64,000 bases of DNA, taken from contig NW_027473486.1 in the NCBI RefSeq assembly GCF_050947335.1, positions 1 to 64,000 of the forward strand, given 5' to 3'. Made by a program: the position numbers and the translations under genes. The DNA is from Megachile rotundata (lineage: Eukaryota; Arthropoda; Insecta; Hymenoptera; Megachilidae). Every line of letters starts with the position of its first letter. Within the stretch, counting starts at the first letter, position 1. The notes under the pieces are model-generated. The model made no database searches and had not been told where the DNA came from. It was given only the letters and a program-made list of their open reading frames with translations. Positions 40,101 through 54,439 of this stretch are shown one piece after another.

Positions 40101-42739
40101 GTTCTATCGATCATATAAGCATAATATGGCTAATAATATGAGTTAGATTGATAATAATAAGAGTAATAAGTATAGTACTTGTCGTTCTATCGATCATATA
40201 CGCATAATATGGCTAATAATATGAGTTAGATTGATAATAATAAGAGTAATGAGTATAGTAATTGTAGTTCTATCGATCATATCTGCATAATATGGTTAAT
40301 AATATGAGTTAGATTCATAACAATAAGAGTAATAAGTATAGTAATTGTCGTTCTATCGATCATATAAGCATAATATGGCTAATAATATGAGTTAGCTTGA
40401 TAATAATAAGAGTAATAAGTATAGTAATTGTCGTTCTATCGATCATTTAAGCATAATATGGCTAATAATATGAGTTAGATTGATAATAATAAGAGTAATA
40501 AGTATAGTAATTGTCGTTCTATCGATCATTTAAGCATAATATGGCTAATAATATGAGTTAGGTTGATAAAAATAAGAATAATAAGTATAGTAATTGTCGT
40601 TCTGTCGATCATATAAGCATAATATGGCTAATAATATGGGTTAGCTTGATAATAATAAGAGTAATAAGTACAGTAATTGTCGTTCTATCGATCATATAAG
40701 CATAATATGGCTAATAATATGAGTTAGATTGATAATAATAAGAGTAATAAGTATAGTACTTGTCGTTCTATAGATCATATACGCATAATATGGCTAATAA
40801 TATGAGTTAGATTGATAATAGTATGAGTATTAGGTATAGTAATTGTCGTTCTATCGATCATTTAAGCATAATATGGCTAATAATATGAGTTAGATTGATA
40901 ATAATAAGAGTAATGAGTATAGTAATTGTAGTTCTATCGATCATATCTGCATAATATGGTTAATAATATGAGTTATATTCATAATAATAAGAGTAATAAG
41001 TATAGTAATTGTCGTTCTATCGATCATATAAGCATAATATGGCTAATAATATGAGTTAGCTTGATAATAATAAGAGTAATAAGTATAGTAATTGTCGTTC
41101 TATCGATCATTTAAGCATAATATGGCTAATAATATGAGTTAGATTGATAATAATAAGAGTAATAAGTATAGTAATTGTCGTTCTATCGATCATTTAAGCA
41201 TAATATGGCTAATAATATGAGTTAGGTTGATAAAAATAAGAATAATAAGTATAGTAATTGTCGTTCTGTCGATCATATAAGCATAATATGGCTAATAATA
41301 TGGGTTAGCTTGATAATAATAAGAGTAATAAGTACAGTAATTGTCGTTCTATCGATCATATAAGCATAATATGGCTAATAATATGAGTTAGATTGATAAT
41401 AATAAGAGTAATAAGTATAGTACTTGTCGTTCTATAGATCATATACGCATAATATGGCTAATAATATGAGTTAGATTGATAATAGTATGAGTATTAGGTA
41501 TAGTAATTGTCGTTCTATCGATCATTTAAGCATAATATGGCTAATAATATGAGTTAGATTGATAATAATAAGAGTAATGAGTATAGTAATTGTAGTTCTA
41601 TCGATCATATCTGCATAATATGGTTAATAATATGAGTTAGATTCATAATAATAAGAGTAATAAGTATAGTAATTGTCGTTCTATCGATCATATAAGCATA
41701 ATATGGCTAATAATATGAGTTAGCTTGATAATAATAAGAGTAATAAGTATAGTAATTGTCGTTCTATCGATCATTTAAGCATAATATGGCTAATAATATG
41801 AGTTAGATTGATAATAATAAGAGTAATAAGTATAGTAATTGTCGTTCTATCGATCATTTAAGCATAATACGGCTAATAATATGAGTTAGGTTGATAAAAA
41901 TAAGAATAATAAGTATAGTAATTGTCGTTCTGTCGATCATATAAGCATAATATGGCTAATAATATGGGTTAGCTTGATAATAATAAGAGTAATAAGTATA
42001 GTAATTGTCGTTCTATCGATCATTTAAGCATAATATGACTAATAATATGAGTAAGATTGATAATAATAATAGTAATAAGTGTAGTAATTGTCGTTCTATC
42101 GATCATATCTGCATAATATGGCTAATAATATGAGTTAGATTGATAATGATATGAGTAATAAGTATAGTAATTGTCGTTCTATCGATCATATCTGCATAAT
42201 ATGGCTAATAATATGAGTTAGATTGATAATAGTAAGTGTAATAAGTACAGTAATTGTCGTTCTGTCGATCATATAAGCATAATATGGCTAATAATATGAG
42301 TTAGATTGATAATAATAAGAGTAATAAGTATAGTAATTGTCGTTCTATCGATCATTTAAGCATAATATGGCTAATAACATGAGTTAGGTTGATAATAATA
42401 AGAGTAATAAGTATAGTAATTGTCGTTCTATCGATCATTTAAGCATAATATGGCTAATAATATGGGTTAGCTTGATAATAATAAGAGTAATAAGTATAGT
42501 AATTGTCGTTCTATCGATCATTTAAGCATAATGTGGCTAATAATATGAGTTAGATTGATAATAATAAGAGTAATAAGTATAGTAATTGTCGTTCTATCGA
42601 TCATATAAGCATAATATGGCTAATAATATGAGTTAGATCGATAATGATATGAGTAATAAGTATAGTAATTGTCGTTCTATCGATCATATCTGCATAATAT
42701 GGCTAATAATATGAGTTAGGTTGATAATAGTAAGTGTAA
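37180..42739. repeat. 69-monomer unit, copy 1 (offset 5726 bp)
   Basis: It opens with a hybrid monomer at 37180 (C7 start, 'tttaag', G83 end). Then come s, t (82 bp), the w-to-s2 block (37428), two d2-e-f triplets, the 7-monomer unit (38756), the 31-monomer cluster (39337-41909), and h-W-X-j with a k/s hybrid, u (C54), v, f (G43), i and j (G64). The unit repeats from 42906. Confidence 0.85.
39337..41909. repeat. 31-monomer cluster of four HOR units, copy 1 of 4
   Basis: The unit sizes are 8, 7, 8 and 8 monomers. Ordered marks are: G41 in h (39337) and in b (39503); b* (40167) with 'cataacaat' in d (40250); A25 ('ctatag') in b (40748) with T63 in d (40914); A25 in b (41412); and C44 in g (41827). 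The same series occurs at 45063-47635, 54440-57012 and 59088-61577 (30 monomers in the last). It is the most faithfully multiplied part of the right half. Confidence 0.9.
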
Positions 42740-42905
42740 TAAGTATAGTAATTGTCGTTCTATCGATCATATAAGCATAATATGGCTAATAATATGAGTT
42801 AGCTTGATAATAATAAGAGTAATAAGTATAGTAATTGTCGTTCTATCGATCATTTAAGCATAATATGGCTAATAATATGAGTTAGATTGATAATAATAAG
42901 AGTAA
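42740..42905. repeat. Two-monomer e-f join between 69-monomer units
   Basis: After j (42657) come an e (C64) and an f, then an f/k hybrid at 42906 that starts the next unit. At the equivalent place at 48466 the full k-l-m-n-o-p-q-r-k-s-t series is present. This is therefore a deletion with patching by e-f material, or the joined end of an unequal exchange. Confidence 0.7.
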
Positions 42906-45900
42906 TAAGTATAGTAATTGTCGTTCTATCGATCATTTAAGCATAATATGGCTAATAATATGAGTTAGATTGATAATAATAAGAGTAGTGAGTATAGTAA
43001 TTGTCGTTCTATCGATCATATAAGCATAATATGGCTAATAATATGAGTTAGATTGATAATAATAAGAGTAATAAGTATAGTAATTGTCGTTCTATCGATC
43101 ATTAAGCATAATATGGCTAGTAATATGAGTTAGATTGATAATAATAAGAGTAATAAGTATAGTAATTGTCGTTCTATCGATCATATAAGCATAATATGGC
43201 TAATAATATGAGTAAGATTGATAGTAATAATAGTAATAAGTGTAGTAATTGTCGTTCTATCGATCATATCTGCATAATATGGCTAATAATATGAGTTAGA
43301 TTGATAATAATAAGAGTAATAAGTATAGTAATTGTCCTTCTATCGATCATTTAAGCATAATATGGCTAATAATATGAGTTAGGTTGATAAAAATAAGAAT
43401 AATAAGTATAGTAATTGTCGTTCTGTCGATCATATAAGCATAATATGGCTAATAATATGAGTTAGATTGATAATAATAAGAGTAATAAGTATAGTACTTG
43501 TCGTTCTATCGATCATATAAGCATAATATGGCTAATAATATGAGTTAGATTAATAATAGTATGAGTAATAGGTATAGTAATTGTCGTTCTATCGATCATA
43601 TAAGCATAATATGGCTAATAATATGACTTAGATTGATAATAGTAAGTGTAATAAGTACAGTAATTGTCATTCTGTCGATCATATAAGCATAATATGGCTA
43701 ATAATATGAGTTAGATTGATAATAATAAGAGTAGTGAGTATAGTAATTGCCGTTCTATCGATCATATAAGCATAATATGGCTAATAACATGAGTTAGATT
43801 GATAATAATAAGAGTAATAAGTATAGTAATTGTCGTTCTATCGATCATATAAGCATAATATGGCTAATAATATGAGTTAGATTGATAATAATAAGAGTAA
43901 TGAGTATAGTAATTGTAGTTCTATCGATCATTTAAGCATAATATGGCTAATAATATGAGTTAGATTCATAATAATAAGAGTAATAAGTATAGTAATTGTC
44001 GTTCTATCGATCATATAAGCATAATATGGCTAATAATATGAGTTAGCTTGATAATAATAAGAGTAATAAGTATAGTAATTGTCGTTCTATCGATCATTTA
44101 AGCATAATATGGCTAATAATATGAGTTAGATTGATAATAATAAGAGTAATGAGTATAGTAATTGTAGTTCTATCGATCATTTAAGCATAATATGGCTAAT
44201 AATATGAGTTAGATTCATAATAATAAGAGTAATAAGTATAGTAATTGTCGTTCTATCGATCATATAAGCATAATATGGCTAATAATATGAGTTAGCTTGA
44301 TAATAATAAGAGTAATAAGTATAGTAATTGTCGTTCTATCGATCATTTAAGCATAATATGGCTAATAATATGAGTTAGATTGATAATAATAAGAGTAATA
44401 AGTATAGTAATTGTCGTTCTATCGATCATTTAAGCATAATATGGCTAATAATATGAGTTAGGTTGATAAAAATAAGAATAATAAGTATAGTAATTGTCGT
44501 TCTGTCGATCATATAAGCATAATATGGCTAATAATATGAGTTAGCTTGATAATAATAAGAGTAATAAGTATAGTACTTGTCGTTCTATCGATCATATAAG
44601 CATAATATGGCTAATAATATGAGTTAGATTGATAATAGTATGAGTATTAGGTATAGTAATTGTCGTTCTATCGATCATTTAAGCATAATATGGCTAATAA
44701 TATGAGTTAGATTGATAATAATAAGAGTAATGAGTATAGTAATTGTAGTTCTATCGATCATATCTGCATAATATGGTTAATAATATGAGTTAGATTCATA
44801 ATAATAAGAGTAATAAGTATAGTAATTGTCGTTCTATCGATCATATAAGCATAATATGGCTAATAATATGAGTTAGCTTGATAATAATAAGAGTAATAAG
44901 TATAGTAATTGTCGTTCTATCGATCATTTAAGCATAATATGGCTAATAATATGAGTTAGATTGATAATAATAAGAGTAATAAGTATAGTAATTGTCGTTC
45001 TATCGATCATTTAAGCATAATATGGCTAATAATATGAGTTAGGTTGATAAAAATAAGAATAATAAGTATAGTAATTGTCGTTCTGTCGATCATATAAGCA
45101 TAGTATGGCTAATAATATGGGTTAGCTTGATAATAATAAGAGTAATAAGTACAGTAATTGTCGTTCTATCGATCATATAAGCATAATATGGCTAATAATA
45201 TGAGTTAGATTGATAATAATAAGAGTAATAAGTATAGTACTTGTCGTTCTATCGATCATATACGCATAGTATGGCTAATAATATGAGTTAGATTGATAAT
45301 AGTATGAGTATTAGGTATAGTAATTGTCGTTCTATCGATCATTTAAGCATAATATGGCTAATAATATGAGTTAGATTGATAATAATAAGAGTAATGAGTA
45401 TAGTAATTGTAGTTCTATCGATCATATCTGCATAATATGGTTAATAATATGAGTTAGATTCATAATAATAAGAGTAATAAGTATAGTAATTGTCGTTCTA
45501 TCGATCATATAAGCATAATATGGCTAATAATATGAGTTAGCTTGATAATAATAAGAGTAATAAGTATAGTAATTGTCGTTCTATCGATCATTTAAGCATA
45601 ATATGGCTAATAATATGAGTTAGATTGATAATAATAAGAGTAATAAGTATAGTAATTGTCGTTCTATCGATCATTTAAGCATAATATGGCTAATAATATG
45701 AGTTAGGTTGATAAAAATAAGAATAATAAGTATAGTAATTGTCGTTCTGTCGATCATATAAGCATAATATGGCTAATAATATGGGTTAGCTTGATAATAA
45801 TAAGAGTAATAAGTACAGTAATTGTCGTTCTATCGATCATATAAGCATAATATGGCTAATAATATGAGTTAGATTGATAATAATAAGAGTAATAAGTATA

Positions 45901-48465
45901 GTACTTGTCGTTCTATCGATCATATACGCATAATATGGCTAATAATATGAGTTAGATTGATAATAATAAGAGTAATGAGTATAGTAATTGTAGTTCTATC
46001 GATCATATCTGCATAATATGGTTAATAATATGAGTTAGATTCATAACAATAAGAGTAATAAGTATAGTAATTGTCGTTCTATCGATCATATAAGCATAAT
46101 ATGGCTAATAATATGAGTTAGCTTGATAATAATAAGAGTAATAAGTATAGTAATTGTCGTTCTATCGATCATTTAAGCATAATATGGCTAATAATATGAG
46201 TTAGATTGATAATAATAAGAGTAATAAGTATAGTAATTGTCGTTCTATCGATCATTTAAGCATAATATGGCTAATAATATGAGTTAGGTTGATAAAAATA
46301 AGAATAATAAGTATAGTAATTGTCGTTCTGTCGATCATATAAGCATAATATGGCTAATAATATGGGTTAGCTTGATAATAATAAGAGTAATAAGTACAGT
46401 AATTGTCGTTCTATCGATCATATAAGCATAATATGGCTAATAATATGAGTTAGATTGATAATAATAAGAGTAATAAGTATAGTACTTGTCGTTCTATAGA
46501 TCATATACGCATAATATGGCTAATAATATGAGTTAGATTGATAATAGTATGAGTATTAGGTATAGTAATTGTCGTTCTATCGATCATTTAAGCATAATAT
46601 GGCTAATAATATGAGTTAGATTGATAATAATAAGAGTAATGAGTATAGTAATTGTAGTTCTATCGATCATATCTGCATAATATGGTTAATAATATGAGTT
46701 ATATTCATAATAATAAGAGTAATAAGTATAGTAATTGTCGTTCTATCGATCATATAAGCATAATATGGCTAATAATATGAGTTAGCTTGATAATAATAAG
46801 AGTAATAAGTATAGTAATTGTCGTTCTATCGATCATTTAAGCATAATATGGCTAATAATATGAGTTAGATTGATAATAATAAGAGTAATAAGTATAGTAA
46901 TTGTCGTTCTATCGATCATTTAAGCATAATATGGCTAATAATATGAGTTAGGTTGATAAAAATAAGAATAATAAGTATAGTAATTGTCGTTCTGTCGATC
47001 ATATAAGCATAATATGGCTAATAATATGGGTTAGCTTGATAATAATAAGAGTAATAAGTACAGTAATTGTCGTTCTATCGATCATATAAGCATAATATGG
47101 CTAATAATATGAGTTAGATTGATAATAATAAGAGTAATAAGTATAGTACTTGTCGTTCTATAGATCATATACGCATAATATGGCTAATAATATGAGTTAG
47201 ATTGATAATAGTATGAGTATTAGGTATAGTAATTGTCGTTCTATCGATCATTTAAGCATAATATGGCTAATAATATGAGTTAGATTGATAATAATAAGAG
47301 TAATGAGTATAGTAATTGTAGTTCTATCGATCATATCTGCATAATATGGTTAATAATATGAGTTAGATTCATAATAATAAGAGTAATAAGTATAGTAATT
47401 GTCGTTCTATCGATCATATAAGCATAATATGGCTAATAATATGAGTTAGCTTGATAATAATAAGAGTAATAAGTATAGTAATTGTCGTTCTATCGATCAT
47501 TTAAGCATAATATGGCTAATAATATGAGTTAGATTGATAATAATAAGAGTAATAAGTATAGTAATTGTCGTTCTATCGATCATTTAAGCATAATACGGCT
47601 AATAATATGAGTTAGGTTGATAAAAATAAGAATAATAAGTATAGTAATTGTCGTTCTGTCGATCATATAAGCATAATATGGCTAATAATATGGGTTAGCT
47701 TGATAATAATAAGAGTAATAAGTATAGTAATTGTCGTTCTATCGATCATTTAAGCATAATATGACTAATAATATGAGTAAGATTGATAATAATAATAGTA
47801 ATAAGTGTAGTAATTGTCGTTCTATCGATCATATCTGCATAATATGGCTAATAATATGAGTTAGATTGATAATGATATGAGTAATAAGTATAGTAATTGT
47901 CGTTCTATCGATCATATCTGCATAATATGGCTAATAATATGAGTTAGATTGATAATAGTAAGTGTAATAAGTACAGTAATTGTCGTTCTGTCGATCATAT
48001 AAGCATAATATGGCTAATAATATGAGTTAGATTGATAATAATAAGAGTAATAAGTATAGTAATTGTCGTTCTATCGATCATTTAAGCATAATATGGCTAA
48101 TAACATGAGTTAGGTTGATAATAATAAGAGTAATAAGTATAGTAATTGTCGTTCTATCGATCATTTAAGCATAATATGGCTAATAATATGGGTTAGCTTG
48201 ATAATAATAAGAGTAATAAGTATAGTAATTGTCGTTCTATCGATCATTTAAGCATAATGTGGCTAATAATATGAGTTAGATTGATAATAATAAGAGTAAT
48301 AAGTATAGTAATTGTCGTTCTATCGATCATATAAGCATAATATGGCTAATAATATGAGTTAGATCGATAATGATATGAGTAATAAGTATAGTAATTGTCG
48401 TTCTATCGATCATATCTGCATAATATGGCTAATAATATGAGTTAGGTTGATAATAGTAAGTGTAA
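42906..48465. repeat. 69-monomer unit, copy 2
   Basis: This is collinear with 37180-42739 at +5726 bp, including t (43072), G41 in h (45063), b* (45893), W-X (47719) and C54 in u (48051). It diverges at 48466, where k-l-m-n-o-p follows instead of e-f. Its first monomer has T7 where copy 1 has C7. Confidence 0.85.
45063..47635. repeat. 31-monomer cluster, copy 2 of 4
   Basis: It carries the same ordered marks as 39337-41909, at +5726 bp. No difference was noticed between the two. Confidence 0.9.
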
Positions 48466-51203
48466 TAAGTACAGTAATTGTCGTTCTGTCGATCATATAA
48501 GCATAATATGGCTAATAATATGAGTTAGATTGATAATAATAAGAGTAGTGAGTATAGTAATTGCCGTTCTATCGATCATATAAGCATAATATGTCTAATA
48601 ATATGAGTTAGGTTGATAATAATAGGAGTAATAAGTATAGTAAATGTCGTGCTATCGATCATATCTGCATAATATGGTTAATAATATGAGTTAGATTAAT
48701 AATAGTGAGTGTAATAAGTATAGTAATTGTCGTTCTATCGATCATATTAGCATAATATGGTTAATAATATGAGTTAGATTAATAATAATAAGGGTAATAA
48801 GTACAGTAATTGTCGTTCTATCGATCATATAAGCATAATATGGTTAATAATATGAGTTAGATTGATAACAATAAGAGTAATAAGTACAGTAATTGTCGTT
48901 CTATCGATAATATAAGCATAATATGGCTAATAATATGAGTTAGATCGATAATGATATGAGTAATAAGTACAGTAATTGTCGTTCTATCGATCATATAAGC
49001 ATAATATGGCTAATAATATGAGTTAGATTGATAATAGTATGAGTAATAGGTATAGTAATTGTCGCTCTATCGATCATATAAGCATAATATGGCTAATAAT
49101 ATGAGTTAGATTGATAATAGTAAGTGTAATAAGTACAGTAATTGTCGTTCTGTCGATCATATAAGCATAATATGGCTAATAATATGAGTTAGATTGATAA
49201 TAATAAGAGTAGTGAGTATAGTAATTGTCGTTCTATCGATCATATAAGCATAATATGGCTAATAATATGAGTTAGATTGATAATAATAAGAGTAATAAGT
49301 ATAGTAATTGTCGTTCTATCGATCATTAAGCATAATATGGCTAGTAATATGAGTTAGATTGATAATAATAAGAGTAATAAGTATAGTAATTGTCGTTCTA
49401 TCGATCATATAAGCATAATATGGCTAATAATATGAGTAAGATTGATAGTAATAATAGTAATAAGTGTAGTAATTGTCGTTCTATCGATCATATCTGCATA
49501 ATATGGCTAATAATATGAGTTAGATTGATAATAATAAGAGTAATAAGTATAGTAATTGTCCTTCTATCGATCATTTAAGCATAATATGGCTAATAATATG
49601 AGTTAGGTTGATAAAAATAAGAATAATAAGTATAGTAATTGTCGTTCTGTCGATCATATAAGCATAATATGGCTAATAATATGAGTTAGATTGATAATAA
49701 TAAGAGTAATAAGTATAGTACTTGTCGTTCTATCGATCATATAAGCATAATATGGCTAATAATATGAGTTAGATTAATAATAGTATGAGTAATAGGTATA
49801 GTAATTGTCGTTCTATCGATCATATAAGCATAATATGGCTAATAATATGACTTAGATTGATAATAGTAAGTGTAATAAGTACAGTAATTGTCATTCTGTC
49901 GATCATATAAGCATAATATGGCTAATAATATGAGTTAGATTGATAATAATAAGAGTAGTGAGTATAGTAATTGCCGTTCTATCGATCATATAAGCATAAT
50001 ATGGCTAATAACATGAGTTAGATTGATAATAATAAGAGTAATAAGTATAGTAATTGTCGTTCTATCGATCATATAAGCATAATATGGCTAATAATATGAG
50101 TTAGATTGATAATAATAAGAGTAATGAGTATAGTAATTGTAGTTCTATCGATCATTTAAGCATAATATGGCTAATAATATGAGTTAGATTCATAATAATA
50201 AGAGTAATAAGTATAGTAATTGTCGTTCTATCGATCATATAAGCATAATATGGCTAATAATATGAGTTAGCTTGATAATAATAAGAGTAATAAGTATAGT
50301 AATTGTCGTTCTATCGATCATTTAAGCATAATATGGCTAATAATATGACTTAGATTGATAATAGTAAGTGTAATAAGTACAGTAATTGTCATTCTGTCGA
50401 TCATATAAGCATAATATGGCTAATAATATGAGTTAGATTGATAATAATAAGAGTAATGAGTATAGTAATTGTAGTTCTATCGATCATTTAAGCATAATAT
50501 GGCTAATAATATGAGTTAGATTCATAATAATAAGAGTAATAAGTATAGTAATTGTCGTTCTATCGATCATATAAGCATAATATGGCTAATAATATGAGTT
50601 AGCTTGATAATAATAAGAGTAATAAGTATAGTAATTGTCGTTCTATCGATCATTTAAGCATAATATGGCTAATAATATGAGTTAGATTGATAATAATAAG
50701 AGTAATAAGTATAGTAATTGTCGTTCTATCGATCATTTAAGCATAATATGGCTAATAATATGAGTTAGGTTGATAAAAATAAGAATAATAAGTATAGTAA
50801 TTGTCGTTCTGTCGATCATATAAGCATAATATGGCTAATAATATGAGTTAGCTTGATAATAATAAGAGTAATAAGTATAGTACTTGTCGTTCTATCGATC
50901 ATATAAGCATAATATGGCTAATAATATGAGTTAGATTGATAATAGTATGAGTATTAGGTATAGTAATTGTCGTTCTATCGATCATTTAAGCATAATATGG
51001 CTAATAATATGAGTTAGATTGATAATAATAAGAGTAATGAGTATAGTAATTGTAGTTCTATCGATCATATCTGCATAATATGGTTAATAATATGAGTTAG
51101 ATTCATAATAATAAGAGTAATAAGTATAGTAATTGTCGTTCTATCGATCATATAAGCATAATATGGCTAATAATATGAGTTAGCTTGATAATAATAAGAG
51201 TAA
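48134..51203. repeat. 37-monomer tandem duplication, copy 1 (3070 bp)
   Basis: The order is v, f (G43), i, j (G64), k-l-m-n-o-p-q-r-k-s-t, the w-to-s2 block, d2-e, a two-monomer hybrid insert (50291-50456), d2-e-f-g, h'-b'-c-d-e. It is followed at once by a second copy at 51204. Shared rare marks include 'agggtaa' in n (48715/51785) and C19 in r (49047/52117). No difference was noticed between the copies. Confidence 0.9.
50291..50456. repeat. f/r2 and k2/s2 hybrid pair: one extra monomer inserted in register
   Basis: The first monomer starts as f and ends as r2 (C59, 'gtaagtg' tail). The second starts as k2 (A18, G23) and ends plain. In the copies at 38341 and 44067 a single f stands here. 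The sequence is thus f split at mid-monomer with exactly one monomer length (r2 end plus k2 start) inserted. The identical pair at 53361-53526 shows that this arose before the 37-monomer duplication. Confidence 0.85.
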
Positions 51204-54200
51204 TAAGTATAGTAATTGTCGTTCTATCGATCATTTAAGCATAATATGGCTAATAATATGGGTTAGCTTGATAATAATAAGAGTAATAAGTATAGTAATT
51301 GTCGTTCTATCGATCATTTAAGCATAATGTGGCTAATAATATGAGTTAGATTGATAATAATAAGAGTAATAAGTATAGTAATTGTCGTTCTATCGATCAT
51401 ATAAGCATAATATGGCTAATAATATGAGTTAGATCGATAATGATATGAGTAATAAGTATAGTAATTGTCGTTCTATCGATCATATCTGCATAATATGGCT
51501 AATAATATGAGTTAGGTTGATAATAGTAAGTGTAATAAGTACAGTAATTGTCGTTCTGTCGATCATATAAGCATAATATGGCTAATAATATGAGTTAGAT
51601 TGATAATAATAAGAGTAGTGAGTATAGTAATTGCCGTTCTATCGATCATATAAGCATAATATGTCTAATAATATGAGTTAGGTTGATAATAATAGGAGTA
51701 ATAAGTATAGTAAATGTCGTGCTATCGATCATATCTGCATAATATGGTTAATAATATGAGTTAGATTAATAATAGTGAGTGTAATAAGTATAGTAATTGT
51801 CGTTCTATCGATCATATTAGCATAATATGGTTAATAATATGAGTTAGATTAATAATAATAAGGGTAATAAGTACAGTAATTGTCGTTCTATCGATCATAT
51901 AAGCATAATATGGTTAATAATATGAGTTAGATTGATAACAATAAGAGTAATAAGTACAGTAATTGTCGTTCTATCGATAATATAAGCATAATATGGCTAA
52001 TAATATGAGTTAGATCGATAATGATATGAGTAATAAGTACAGTAATTGTCGTTCTATCGATCATATAAGCATAATATGGCTAATAATATGAGTTAGATTG
52101 ATAATAGTATGAGTAATAGGTATAGTAATTGTCGCTCTATCGATCATATAAGCATAATATGGCTAATAATATGAGTTAGATTGATAATAGTAAGTGTAAT
52201 AAGTACAGTAATTGTCGTTCTGTCGATCATATAAGCATAATATGGCTAATAATATGAGTTAGATTGATAATAATAAGAGTAGTGAGTATAGTAATTGTCG
52301 TTCTATCGATCATATAAGCATAATATGGCTAATAATATGAGTTAGATTGATAATAATAAGAGTAATAAGTATAGTAATTGTCGTTCTATCGATCATTAAG
52401 CATAATATGGCTAGTAATATGAGTTAGATTGATAATAATAAGAGTAATAAGTATAGTAATTGTCGTTCTATCGATCATATAAGCATAATATGGCTAATAA
52501 TATGAGTAAGATTGATAGTAATAATAGTAATAAGTGTAGTAATTGTCGTTCTATCGATCATATCTGCATAATATGGCTAATAATATGAGTTAGATTGATA
52601 ATAATAAGAGTAATAAGTATAGTAATTGTCCTTCTATCGATCATTTAAGCATAATATGGCTAATAATATGAGTTAGGTTGATAAAAATAAGAATAATAAG
52701 TATAGTAATTGTCGTTCTGTCGATCATATAAGCATAATATGGCTAATAATATGAGTTAGATTGATAATAATAAGAGTAATAAGTATAGTACTTGTCGTTC
52801 TATCGATCATATAAGCATAATATGGCTAATAATATGAGTTAGATTAATAATAGTATGAGTAATAGGTATAGTAATTGTCGTTCTATCGATCATATAAGCA
52901 TAATATGGCTAATAATATGACTTAGATTGATAATAGTAAGTGTAATAAGTACAGTAATTGTCATTCTGTCGATCATATAAGCATAATATGGCTAATAATA
53001 TGAGTTAGATTGATAATAATAAGAGTAGTGAGTATAGTAATTGCCGTTCTATCGATCATATAAGCATAATATGGCTAATAACATGAGTTAGATTGATAAT
53101 AATAAGAGTAATAAGTATAGTAATTGTCGTTCTATCGATCATATAAGCATAATATGGCTAATAATATGAGTTAGATTGATAATAATAAGAGTAATGAGTA
53201 TAGTAATTGTAGTTCTATCGATCATTTAAGCATAATATGGCTAATAATATGAGTTAGATTCATAATAATAAGAGTAATAAGTATAGTAATTGTCGTTCTA
53301 TCGATCATATAAGCATAATATGGCTAATAATATGAGTTAGCTTGATAATAATAAGAGTAATAAGTATAGTAATTGTCGTTCTATCGATCATTTAAGCATA
53401 ATATGGCTAATAATATGACTTAGATTGATAATAGTAAGTGTAATAAGTACAGTAATTGTCATTCTGTCGATCATATAAGCATAATATGGCTAATAATATG
53501 AGTTAGATTGATAATAATAAGAGTAATGAGTATAGTAATTGTAGTTCTATCGATCATTTAAGCATAATATGGCTAATAATATGAGTTAGATTCATAATAA
53601 TAAGAGTAATAAGTATAGTAATTGTCGTTCTATCGATCATATAAGCATAATATGGCTAATAATATGAGTTAGCTTGATAATAATAAGAGTAATAAGTATA
53701 GTAATTGTCGTTCTATCGATCATTTAAGCATAATATGGCTAATAATATGAGTTAGATTGATAATAATAAGAGTAATAAGTATAGTAATTGTCGTTCTATC
53801 GATCATTTAAGCATAATATGGCTAATAATATGAGTTAGGTTGATAAAAATAAGAATAATAAGTATAGTAATTGTCGTTCTGTCGATCATATAAGCATAAT
53901 ATGGCTAATAATATGAGTTAGCTTGATAATAATAAGAGTAATAAGTATAGTACTTGTCGTTCTATCGATCATATAAGCATAATATGGCTAATAATATGAG
54001 TTAGATTGATAATAGTATGAGTATTAGGTATAGTAATTGTCGTTCTATCGATCATTTAAGCATAATATGGCTAATAATATGAGTTAGATTGATAATAATA
54101 AGAGTAATGAGTATAGTAATTGTAGTTCTATCGATCATATCTGCATAATATGGTTAATAATATGAGTTAGATTCATAATAATAAGAGTAATAAGTATAGT

Positions 54201-54273
54201 AATTGTCGTTCTATCGATCATATAAGCATAATATGGCTAATAATATGAGTTAGCTTGATAATAATAAGAGTAA
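51204..54273. repeat. 37-monomer tandem duplication, copy 2
   Basis: It begins at a v-type monomer (51204) where the parental order d-e would continue with f (as at 54274). Types f and v share the same first half, so a crossover between an f and the v at 48134 explains the junction. After 54273 the array continues with f-g-h as in the parental order. Confidence 0.88.
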
Positions 54274-54439
54274 TAAGTATAGTAATTGTCGTTCTATCGA
54301 TCATTTAAGCATAATATGGCTAATAATATGAGTTAGATTGATAATAATAAGAGTAATAAGTATAGTAATTGTCGTTCTATCGATCATTTAAGCATAATAT
54401 GGCTAATAATATGAGTTAGGTTGATAAAAATAAGAATAA

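Noticed and set aside
48134..54273. Assembly error as the cause of the duplication
   Set aside because: It cannot be excluded from sequence alone, but the junction is a precise f/v exchange like other junctions, and similar duplications occur throughout with private changes in one copy. I treat it as real but unproven.
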